NCBI GenBank assembly: GCA_035400705.1
Contig: DAOMZV010000024.1
Span: 1 to 10,223, forward strand
Source of the DNA: GWC2-40-17 sp035400705
Lineage (GTDB): Bacteria; Patescibacteriota; Patescibacteriia; Magasanikbacterales; UBA10003
DNA length: 10,223 nt
Direction of reading: 5' to 3'
Numbering within the stretch: position 1 is the stretch's first letter; every line of letters begins with the position of its first letter. The position numbers were made by a program, and so were the translations under genes. Positions 1-5,939 of the stretch are shown here, piece after piece. The notes beneath the pieces were generated by a model that was not told the origin of the DNA, did not search any database, and worked only from the letters and a program-made list of their open reading frames with translations.

Positions 1-5
1 ATTCG

Positions 6-69
6 GCGTTCGGATTTTCGCTAAAAAAAGTTCGGATTTCGTTCAGCGTTCGGAGTTTTTCCAAAAAAA
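6..69. repeat. Imperfect direct repeat (GCGTTCGGA units)
   Basis: GCGTTCGGA occurs at 6-14 and again at 46-54, each followed by a T-run and then a run of seven A residues. A third, shorter copy, GTTCGGA, is at 30-36. The two long copies are 40 bases apart. No reading frame or known element explains them. They sit just before the terminator of whatever gene lies to the left, so they may be the decayed 3' end or untranslated tail of that gene. Confidence 0.5.
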
Positions 70-71
70 TT

Positions 72-102
72 AAAAGCGACCTTATATCAAGGCCGTTTTT
101 TT
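72..102 (+). terminator. Rho-independent terminator of an upstream gene
   Basis: An A-rich lead runs into a stem formed by GCGACCTT (76-83) and AAGGCCGT (89-96), with a five-base loop and one A-C mismatch, followed by a run of seven T residues (96-102). It reads on the plus strand and would end a transcript entering from before the window. It also separates that transcript from the surface-protein gene at 159. Confidence 0.65.
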
Positions 103-105
103 GTT

Positions 106-134
106 TTGATTTTTTGTTTAAATTATGAGAAAAT
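106..134 (+). promoter_or_regulatory. Weak candidate promoter of the surface-protein gene
   Basis: TTGATT (106-111) lies 17 bases before GAAAAT (129-134), which carries an upstream TG (126-127) as in extended -10 elements. Transcription would start near 141, giving a leader of about 18 bases without a Shine-Dalgarno motif. The -10 match is poor and the region is AT-rich, so this is a tentative call. Confidence 0.3.
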
Positions 135-158
135 ATATCTAGCAAAATAATAAAAAAT

Positions 159-2585
159 ATGATTAAAAAAGTAAACAAATACGATAAAAAGTTTTTTTCA
201 GGCGCATTTAGATTAATAATGCTAATAAGCATTAGTGTCTTTTTTATATTTATTTCTAGTCAATTAGTTCAGGCAGAGGAACATTCAATTTCAAATATCA
301 TATTTAATCCCACTCTTGATGTTTCATTTTTTGGCTCTTATACTCTTCAATCAACTATAACTGGTAGTCCAACCTCTGTGACTGCTGAAATAGAAGGTAT
401 AAATCAAGATGATGAAGATGATTGGCAGTATTACGCAGATGGCACAGCTAACTCTTCATCTACAACAAAGACAATGAGTGATGAAAATGTAGATGGCGAT
501 TGGATAGCAACTACAGTACGGCCAGATAGTGTTTATCCGCAGATCTATTTTGCTCCATCTTCTATAACTTGGTCTAACACTCCGACAGATATAAACATTC
601 GGCGTTCTAATTATCACCTTCTTCATTTTTCCAATCCATTTACTTCCGAAGCATCTAGTACATTTTTTATTGAATTATATGCAGAACCAGTTTCTACTGT
701 TAACTCCGCCGATCTGTCTGTGTATTTGGTTAAAAATAATAAAAATATATCTTTTTTTAATTCTGACTGGCGTAGTAGTCTCGATGTTTCTTTGGTTGGT
801 TCAATAGGTAAAAATACTGCTTTTGATCATGTTCATGCTACAGATAAATCGGAACATTATGTGATTAAATTGACTGCAAATGAAGACGGTACCTTCAGTT
901 CTAAAAATTTAGATATTAGTGGTGATTTTTGGGTTGTCTTATATGCTAATTCTCCTAATACAGCTAGAGGATGGAATTTAAAGTATCATAGTTCTTCTTT
1001 ATGTAATAATACAAACGGTTGGTACATCGGCAATCAATCTGGGTGGTCTACTAATACACAGGCGGGTTGTCCGGATATGCATATACATTTTGCTAGACGC
1101 GGTACTCCTTCAGATGGCGTTCGCGCTAGGATTACTGCTAATTATTCTGGAAGTGATTCAATTGTTGAAACTAAGGAATTATTTTTTGATCCTTTGCCAA
1201 ATCTAGCCCCTAATCCAACATCTTTTATTAGCCCACTTCCAGAGGCTATTTATGATGGTGATAGTGTTACTGTGTCTTGGACTCCTGCTACAGATCCTAA
1301 TAATGATTCTATAACTTACAATATTTATTATTATAACGATTCGGCTACAACTACGATTGCTACGGCTACTTCAACCACCAGTATTGTTTGGGATGTGGGA
1401 GATGTTAATGACGGAGCTTATGGATTAAAAGGCGAGGCATGTGACGCTGCTCTTTGCACGGGATTTTTTTTATCGGATACTATTACTCTTAATAAAGCAG
1501 ATCCCTTACATTCGCTAAGTGATTTTTCTATTTCTTCAGATAATAATAATGAAAATTATGCTAAGGCGGATGATATTATTACTCTGTTGTTTACTGCGAG
1601 TGGCGATGTTTCTTCTACTCTTAACGTTGAATTATATTCTGGTGGTGGGGCAGTTCATAATCCTATTTCATTAAATCATTCCGATAATAACTGGACTGTA
1701 GAATATATAGTAACAACCGAAGATCTTGATGGTTCAATCGATTATATTATTACAGCAGATAATTTAGATTTTGAATATTCAAGCACCACGCCAATTTTAA
1801 TTGATGTGACTGCTCCCAGTCCAGTGGAAACTAGTCCAATGGCAGGTACTTATAGTTCTATAACTACTATTTCTTTAAGCGCAACGGCGTCTGATTATAT
1901 TAGATATACTAGAGATAATACTAACCCATCTTGTTCTATCGGTACTTTGTATTCGGGTGTTATTGATATTGATTCCTCAGAAACAATTCGGGCTGTTGCT
2001 TGCGATACTGCTGGGAATATGTCTGCCGTGGCAAGTTTTATCTATTTAATTTCAGCATCTCAAGCTGGTTCGGTGTTTATTCCTCCTTCTAAGCCTCAAA
2101 TTATACAAAAGCCAGTATTCAGTGATGGTGGATTAATTTTTGATGTGGAAAATTTTTATCAAATTGCCGTTTCTGAAAGAGCTGATTTTATCGGCACAAG
2201 TTGGGAGGATTATAATGATACTTATACATATAAAGTTAGTAACAAAACACTCTATATTAAATTTAGAAGTAAGGATGGGGGAGAAAGTCAGGTATATGAA
2301 ATTAAAGGTTCAGTAAAAGAACCTGAAAAAAATCAAACTTGGTTTTTTTCACGTAATTTAAAGTATGGAATGACAGGGGATGACGTAAGGCAATTACAAA
2401 AATATTTAAATAATCATGGTTTTATTCTCGCTAAACTCGGACCAGGTTCATCTGGAAACGAAACAAAAACATTTGGATTTTTAACTCGCGCCGCACTAAT
2501 CGCTTTTCAAAAAGCTAATAGCATTAAACCGGCCGTAGGATATTTTGGTCCTATTACAAGAGAATTTGTAAATAGGTCTAAATAA
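159..2585 (+). CDS. Secreted multidomain surface protein with C-terminal peptidoglycan-binding domain
   Basis: This 808-residue exported protein is probably attached to the cell wall. Residues 1-39 form a signal peptide: a lysine-rich start, a hydrophobic core at about 18-36, and a likely cleavage after Val-Gln-Ala (37-39). Residues 40-345 are a Ser/Thr/Asn-rich beta-type region I do not recognise. A fibronectin-III-like module covers about 351-445, and an Ig-like module about 447-550. A chitobiase C-terminal-like Ig module (about 552-631) begins TAPSPVETSP, and another beta module spans about 645-718. Residues 731-806 match the peptidoglycan-binding type 1 fold (GMTGDDVRQLQKYLN, then GYFGPITREFV). 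Six cysteines fall in three close pairs (282/304, 428/433, 592/615), as expected for disulfides outside the cell. There is no sortase motif or C-terminal membrane anchor, so attachment probably relies on the last domain. Substrate or adhesion target is unknown. The ATG has no Shine-Dalgarno motif. Confidence 0.85.
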   Translation: MIKKVNKYDKKFFSGAFRLIMLISISVFFIFISSQLVQAEEHSISNIIFNPTLDVSFFGSYTLQSTITGSPTSVTAEIEGINQDDEDDWQYYADGTANSSSTTKTMSDENVDGDWIATTVRPDSVYPQIYFAPSSITWSNTPTDINIRRSNYHLLHFSNPFTSEASSTFFIELYAEPVSTVNSADLSVYLVKNNKNISFFNSDWRSSLDVSLVGSIGKNTAFDHVHATDKSEHYVIKLTANEDGTFSSKNLDISGDFWVVLYANSPNTARGWNLKYHSSSLCNNTNGWYIGNQSGWSTNTQAGCPDMHIHFARRGTPSDGVRARITANYSGSDSIVETKELFFDPLPNLAPNPTSFISPLPEAIYDGDSVTVSWTPATDPNNDSITYNIYYYNDSATTTIATATSTTSIVWDVGDVNDGAYGLKGEACDAALCTGFFLSDTITLNKADPLHSLSDFSISSDNNNENYAKADDIITLLFTASGDVSSTLNVELYSGGGAVHNPISLNHSDNNWTVEYIVTTEDLDGSIDYIITADNLDFEYSSTTPILIDVTAPSPVETSPMAGTYSSITTISLSATASDYIRYTRDNTNPSCSIGTLYSGVIDIDSSETIRAVACDTAGNMSAVASFIYLISASQAGSVFIPPSKPQIIQKPVFSDGGLIFDVENFYQIAVSERADFIGTSWEDYNDTYTYKVSNKTLYIKFRSKDGGESQVYEIKGSVKEPEKNQTWFFSRNLKYGMTGDDVRQLQKYLNNHGFILAKLGPGSSGNETKTFGFLTRAALIAFQKANSIKPAVGYFGPITREFVNRSK

Positions 2586-2624
2586 AATAAACTTAATTAT
2601 ATAAAAATAAAATGGCATCTCTCT

Positions 2625-3587
2625 ATGAGAATACGAGAAATGGGAGAAAAATTTATTGTTCCAGATAATGATCCAAATAAAAACAAAATTTATTCCGAAA
2701 GAAGTAATTTTTTAGATTTAATAAGAGAAAAAGAAAAAGAGGGGAATAGATTTTTTACTGTTCGAACGGAACAAGGTGACGGTCAAAAATATCAGTATGA
2801 TACTAGTTCTTTGTCACCTAACGAAGATATTGAATATGCTCACGGAATTAGTTTTTTAAATCAGGTAATTCCAGAAATTTTAGAACGTTTTGCTAAACAA
2901 GACAAAAAAAGAAAGATTAAAATTTTAGATTTGGGTGGCGGTGTTGGTCTCTTTGCTGATCAAATTAGAGAGAGGTTTGGTGAGAAGGTGGCGGTCTATA
3001 CAACTTCGGCATTTGGATCTTCTGAAAAAACTAGAAAGGAGTTGGTAGAAAAGAAAAAAACTGCTACTAAAAATAAAGAGGCTAAACTTCATAAGCTAGA
3101 TGCTTATAAGACCAGCATAGGTGATTTTAGAGATTTTCCAGAATTTGATTTAATTATAGATACTTATGGAGAAATGTATTATACTCAAGGCAATTTTACA
3201 AATTCAGATGCTCAAGAAAAAGTAGGTTTTAAAGAGAAAATAGATATGGTTATAAAAAAGTTACAAGAAGGCGGACGATTATTTTTAGGCAAAGTTTCTG
3301 AAGATTTGTTTATTTATTTGTGGTCATTAGATTCACAACCTCAATTTAAAGATGTAAAAGTAACTTTTAATGGTTTAAGTAAAAAAGAGTGGACGGAAGA
3401 ATTAAAAAAAATCAATTTAATTGATGATGGGGCAGCGAACAATCCCCCGAATGTTAATAAGGTTTTGGATTATATTTATGATAGTTGTGATGGGGATTTA
3501 GATAATTTGTCAGATCAATCTTTTGCTGCCTTATTAAAAAGAACTTTTATCCTGCATCTTTCTATCTGTGTTGAAAAAATAGGATAA
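2625..3587 (+). CDS. Class I SAM-dependent methyltransferase-like protein
   Basis: The 320-residue product is probably cytosolic. SAM-binding motif I is clear at residues 100-111 (ILDLGGGVGLFA), after a beta strand. An acidic position follows near 159 (KLDA), and FDLIIDTYGE at 174-183 resembles the motif after strand 4. KLQEGGRLFLGKV (212-224) looks like the usual post-motif strand. The substrate cannot be read from the sequence: it could be a small molecule, RNA or protein. The N-terminal 60 residues are charged and do not match a domain I know. The start is uncertain; Met6 (2640) is an alternative, and neither has a clear Shine-Dalgarno. It lies 39 bases after the surface-protein gene and may share its transcript. 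No terminator is visible after it. Confidence 0.7.
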   Translation: MRIREMGEKFIVPDNDPNKNKIYSERSNFLDLIREKEKEGNRFFTVRTEQGDGQKYQYDTSSLSPNEDIEYAHGISFLNQVIPEILERFAKQDKKRKIKILDLGGGVGLFADQIRERFGEKVAVYTTSAFGSSEKTRKELVEKKKTATKNKEAKLHKLDAYKTSIGDFRDFPEFDLIIDTYGEMYYTQGNFTNSDAQEKVGFKEKIDMVIKKLQEGGRLFLGKVSEDLFIYLWSLDSQPQFKDVKVTFNGLSKKEWTEELKKINLIDDGAANNPPNVNKVLDYIYDSCDGDLDNLSDQSFAALLKRTFILHLSICVEKIG

Positions 3588-3618
3588 GTCGCTTCAATTG
3601 GTTTATCCCCAGTTTTTA

Positions 3619-3647
3619 TTGACTTAAAAATTTGTTTGTAATATAAT
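3619..3647 (+). promoter_or_regulatory. Sigma70-type promoter of the marR-family gene
   Basis: TTGACT (3619-3624) and a perfect TATAAT (3642-3647) are separated by 17 bases, close to full consensus. The predicted start near 3654 gives a leader of about 27 bases before the ATG at 3681, with no Shine-Dalgarno in it. The -10 box overlaps the inverted repeat at 3643-3662. Confidence 0.8.
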
Positions 3648-3662
3648 TGACTTATCAATTAT
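3643..3662. promoter_or_regulatory. Inverted-repeat operator, likely bound by the MarR-family protein
   Basis: ATAATTGA (3643-3650) and TCAATTAT (3655-3662) are perfect inverted 8-base arms around a 4-base spacer (CTTA). The repeat covers the end of the -10 box and the predicted transcription start. MarR dimers usually bind palindromes of this size at their own promoters and block RNA polymerase. Autorepression by the adjacent regulator is therefore the simplest reading, but it is inferred from position and symmetry. Confidence 0.7.
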
Positions 3663-3680
3663 TAATCAAACACTTATTTT

Positions 3681-4118
3681 ATGTCTAATACAGAGAATTC
3701 AGCAATTAAGTTTATTATTACCTTGGGGAAAACTGCGTCGGTTTTAAGCAATCGTTTAGATCGAGGATTAGGCGGCTTAGGTTTTACTGAATTTTTGATA
3801 TTATATTATCTTAATCAAGCTGAAGAACAAAAAATGAGCCGAGTCGATTTAGCTGCTAAAGTTGGTTTAACCGCCTCTGGAATAACTCGGTTACTTTTGC
3901 CGATGGAAAAAGTTCATGTGGTTAAAAGTGGACCGCAAGAACAAGATGCTAGAGTACGTTCGGTAACTATTACTTCGGCTGGCAAACAGAAATTAGAAGA
4001 AGCGGTGGAAAGAGTAGAGATTTTTGCCACCGATATTATAGCTAAAGATAAGCTAAATAAACTGGATGAAATATCTGATTTATTATTAGAAATTGCCGGT
4101 CGAGCCTTAGTAGTTTAA
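3681..4118 (+). CDS. MarR-family winged-helix transcriptional regulator
   Basis: The 145-residue length is normal for MarR proteins, which bind DNA as dimers and often release it on contact with small phenolic or oxidising ligands. N-terminal (about 5-30) and C-terminal (about 105-143) helices would form the dimer interface. The winged helix-turn-helix spans about 34-98: MSRVDLAAKVGL, then the recognition helix TASGITRLLLPMEK (64-77), then the wing with the conserved D-x-R (Asp89, Arg91). There is no cysteine, so thiol-based redox sensing of the OhrR type is unlikely. The gene has its own promoter with an overlapping palindrome, which suggests autorepression. It converges on greA with only 12 bases between the stops and no terminator. 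Its target genes and ligand cannot be told from here. Confidence 0.88.
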   Translation: MSNTENSAIKFIITLGKTASVLSNRLDRGLGGLGFTEFLILYYLNQAEEQKMSRVDLAAKVGLTASGITRLLLPMEKVHVVKSGPQEQDARVRSVTITSAGKQKLEEAVERVEIFATDIIAKDKLNKLDEISDLLLEIAGRALVV

Positions 4119-4130
4119 CAATTTATTTTG

Positions 4131-4631
4131 TTATTCTATTCTGATTATTTTATAAAAAACTTCTTTATCTCCTGCTTTAAAAGAAATTGTTTCGCCAATT
4201 TTTTTGCCTAAAAGCGCTGTGCCCAGAGGAGAGTTATGAGAGATGATACCTTGCTGGGGGTTAGTTTCTTTAGAGCCTAAAATTTGGTAAATTTTTTGCT
4301 GATTTTGGTTGTTGGTTACAGTTACCCTGTGCCCCAATTGAACTGTATTCGTTTGTTTTTGCGAGTCAATGATAACAGCCTTGTTTAATTCTTGTTCTAA
4401 ACTAAAAATAGCGCTATTGATTCCACGCAGGCGTCCTTTGGCCAATTGGTATTCGGCATTTTCAGAAAAATCTCCTAATTGCGATAAACGAGCTACATCT
4501 TCAGCCGCTCCTGGGCGTTGTTTTAAAAGATGCTCTAAATTTTTTTGGAGTTCTTCAAATTTGGCTTTGGTAATTAAATAATCAGGCTTGAATTGGTTGT
4601 TTTTTTCAGATTTTCTTTTAGGTATTTGCAT
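4131..4631 (-). CDS. greA: Transcription elongation factor GreA
   Basis: GreA inserts its coiled coil into the secondary channel of stalled, backtracked RNA polymerase and stimulates cleavage of the RNA 3' end. The 166-residue product has the N-terminal coiled coil at about 20-88. The conserved tip GDFSENAEYQ (53-62) contains the acidic pair Asp54 and Glu57, which corresponds to the catalytic-tip acids of E. coli GreA. The C-terminal FKBP-like domain (about 95-166) includes the signature SPLGTALLGKKIGE (134-147). A lysine-rich extension of about 15 residues precedes the usual start of the family. The gene is divergent from engB and converges on the marR-family gene. The promoter lies almost on the start codon, so the mRNA may be leaderless. 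GreB is less likely from the tip and C-terminal motif, but the two are close relatives. Confidence 0.93.
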   Translation of the reverse strand: MQIPKRKSEKNNQFKPDYLITKAKFEELQKNLEHLLKQRPGAAEDVARLSQLGDFSENAEYQLAKGRLRGINSAIFSLEQELNKAVIIDSQKQTNTVQLGHRVTVTNNQNQQKIYQILGSKETNPQQGIISHNSPLGTALLGKKIGETISFKAGDKEVFYKIIRIE

Positions 4632-4639
4632 ATAAAAAT

Positions 4640-4668
4640 AGTATACCTACGACTTTTATTTTAATCAA
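4640..4668 (-). promoter_or_regulatory. greA promoter giving a near-leaderless mRNA
   Basis: On the minus strand TTGATT (4668-4663) is followed after 17 bases by TATACT (4645-4640), a good sigma70-type pair. Only eight bases separate the -10 box from the ATG (4631-4629). Transcription would start at about A4633 or at the A of the ATG itself, leaving zero to two leader bases and no room for a ribosome binding site. Confidence 0.65.
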
Positions 4669-4685
4669 GATAAACAACCCTTAGC

Positions 4686-4714
4686 TTGACTTTTAGCCAA
4701 TTTTTAGGTAGGAT
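4686..4714 (+). promoter_or_regulatory. engB promoter, possibly leaderless
   Basis: TTGACT (4686-4691) is followed after 17 bases by TAGGAT (4709-4714), a four-of-six match to the -10 consensus. A start seven bases downstream would fall on the ATG at 4721. There is a competing reading: AGGA (4710-4713) lies seven bases before the ATG and could instead be a Shine-Dalgarno site. In that case the promoter would be elsewhere, and I see no better one in the 89-base greA-engB gap. Confidence 0.5.
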
Positions 4715-4720
4715 AGATTT

Positions 4721-5287
4721 ATGAATATTAAATCAGCTGTATTTGTTAAAGGTGTAACTGGCACCAACGAAATATTTGAGGACAATCGGCCTCAAATTGT
4801 TTTAATTGGACGATCTAATGTTGGTAAATCTACTTTAATTAACACCTTAACTAATCAAAAGAATTTAGCTAAAACTAGCTCTTTTCCAGGAAGAACACAA
4901 CAAATTAACATTTTTTTAATCAACAATTCTTTCTATTTAATTGATTTACCTGGTTACGGTTTTGCAAAGGTGCCGCCTCAGGTTAAAGAAAAAATTAGCA
5001 AAATGATAGAATGGTATTTGTTTAGATCGGGTTATGATTTTAAAAAAGTTATTTTAATTATTGATGCTAAAGTTGGTCCAACGGCTGATGATTTGGCGAT
5101 GTATGATAGTTTGCGTTTGGCTAGTAAAGATGTCATAGTTGTGGCTAATAAAATTGATAAATTGAAAAAAGGGGACCATCTTAAACAGATAGAAAAAATC
5201 AACCAGGCTTTTGAAAATCATCGCGTTATTCCTTTTTCGGCTGAAACTAAAAAAGGTTTGGGAGAATTAACTAAAGAAATTATTTAA
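4721..5287 (+). CDS. engB: Ribosome biogenesis GTPase EngB (YihA/YsxC)
   Basis: EngB is a TRAFAC-class GTPase needed for late assembly of the large ribosomal subunit. All G motifs are present in the 188-residue product. G1 is GRSNVGKS (30-37), and the switch-I region is SSFPGRTQQIN (53-63) with Thr59. G3 is DLPGYGFAKV (75-84), a near-diagnostic EngB segment. G4 is NKID (143-146), where many family members have TKxD. G5 is FSAE (172-175). It is somewhat shorter than the E. coli protein, mainly at the ends. It is divergent from greA, and the RGG/zinc-knuckle gene follows after 23 bases in a shared transcript that ends at the hairpin at 5858. A 10-base direct repeat, AATTAAATTT, at 5286-5295 and 5301-5310 fills the gap between the two genes. 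Confidence 0.95.
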   Translation: MNIKSAVFVKGVTGTNEIFEDNRPQIVLIGRSNVGKSTLINTLTNQKNLAKTSSFPGRTQQINIFLINNSFYLIDLPGYGFAKVPPQVKEKISKMIEWYLFRSGYDFKKVILIIDAKVGPTADDLAMYDSLRLASKDVIVVANKIDKLKKGDHLKQIEKINQAFENHRVIPFSAETKKGLGELTKEII

Positions 5288-5310
5288 TTAAATTTAAAAA
5301 AATTAAATTT

Positions 5311-5841
5311 ATGGGAAACTTTAATAGAGGAGATCGACACGGCGGCGACAGAAGAGGCGGTGGATTTCGCGGTGGTAGAGGTTTTGGTGGAGGACGTAAA
5401 TTCGGTGGCAGTGCACCTTTTGGTGGTCGACAATCAATGTTTCAAGCAGTTTGCGGCAAATGCCAGAAAGAATGCGAAGTACCTTTTAAACCAACTGATG
5501 ATAGACCAGTTCTTTGTAATGAATGCTTTAGAGAACAGGGGCAAGGTAGAGGTGAAAGATCAGACAGACCAAGACAAGATTTTGGTCGTTCCAATTTTGG
5601 AGAAGAACAAAAACAAAGAATTGCCAGTAGCCAGAACATCGAACAATTTAGAGGTCAATTTGAAGTCTTAAATGTTAAGTTGGACAAAATTTTAAAAATG
5701 TTAGCTCCTAACCCGGTTATTTCAACAGTAGAAGAAAAAGTAGAAAAAGAGCCAGTTGTTAAAACTAGAAAAACTAAAGCAGTAGAGGAAAAAATAAAAA
5801 GTTCAATTAAAAAAAAGGTAGCTGCTAAAAAGAAAAAGTAA
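5311..5841 (+). CDS. RGG-rich CxxC-x17-CxxC zinc-knuckle protein, probable nucleic-acid binder
   Basis: The 176-residue protein has three parts. Residues 1-40 are a Gly/Arg-rich RGG-type tail with repeats such as RRGGGFRGGRGFGGG, typical of RNA or single-stranded DNA binding. Residues 45-73 carry two CxxC pairs, Cys48/Cys51 and Cys69/Cys72, exactly 17 residues apart, which probably bind one zinc ion. An extra Cys55 is present. After a variable linker (to about 105) comes a short predicted helix (about 108-131), then a lysine-rich, very basic tail (143-176). Proteins with this knuckle are common in Patescibacteria, and their function is not established to my knowledge. The gene sits 23 bases after engB and ends just before a strong terminator, so a role in RNA or ribosome biology fits, but that is inference. 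The base composition, GGT/GGC/CGT-rich at the start, reflects the RGG tail. Confidence 0.8.
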   Translation: MGNFNRGDRHGGDRRGGGFRGGRGFGGGRKFGGSAPFGGRQSMFQAVCGKCQKECEVPFKPTDDRPVLCNECFREQGQGRGERSDRPRQDFGRSNFGEEQKQRIASSQNIEQFRGQFEVLNVKLDKILKMLAPNPVISTVEEKVEKEPVVKTRKTKAVEEKIKSSIKKKVAAKKKK

Positions 5842-5857
5842 TTGTCTAGGTTTAATC

Positions 5858-5885
5858 AAAAACCAGGAAGCATTTCCTGGTTTTT
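5858..5885 (+). terminator. Rho-independent terminator of the engB operon
   Basis: AAAAACCAGGAA (5858-5869) pairs perfectly with TTCCTGGTTTTT (5874-5885) around a GCAT loop, giving a 12-base-pair stem ending in a T-run. It lies 16 bases after the stop of the zinc-knuckle gene. The flanking A and T runs make it symmetric enough to act in both directions, but only plus-strand genes surround it. Confidence 0.92.
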
Positions 5886-5900
5886 AGTTTTGGCAAATTA

Positions 5901-5920
5901 TGTTAAAATAGAGGTATAAA
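5901..5920 (+). promoter_or_regulatory. Candidate promoter of the tspO-Gmad2 gene
   Basis: TG-T-TAAAAT (5901-5909) has the form of an extended -10 element. A second -10-like box, TATAAA (5915-5920), lies 19 bases after TTGGCA (5890-5895). The first would give a leader of about 24 bases and the second about 13. One of the two probably serves the gene at 5940, because a strong terminator lies just upstream. Confidence 0.4.
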
Positions 5921-5939
5921 ATTTAATTTTTTAAAAAAT

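Noticed and set aside
2612..2668. Short 18-codon frame starting with ATG at 2612, overlapping the methyltransferase-like gene start
   Set aside because: It has no Shine-Dalgarno, no recognisable peptide and no sign of a leader-peptide attenuator such as repeated codons or a hairpin.
4369..4581. Plus-strand open frame of 70 codons opposite greA
   Set aside because: It is antisense to well-conserved GreA sequence, has no recognisable domain and no start signal; it is a shadow of greA.
4686..4700. Imperfect inverted repeat TTGAC-N5-GCCAA at the engB -35 box
   Set aside because: The arms are only five bases with a mismatch and lie in AT-rich sequence; no regulator is implied.
5360..5671. Overlapping plus-strand 103-codon frame inside the zinc-knuckle gene
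   Set aside because: The other frame carries the RGG tail and the exact CxxC-x17-CxxC spacing, while this one has no family features.
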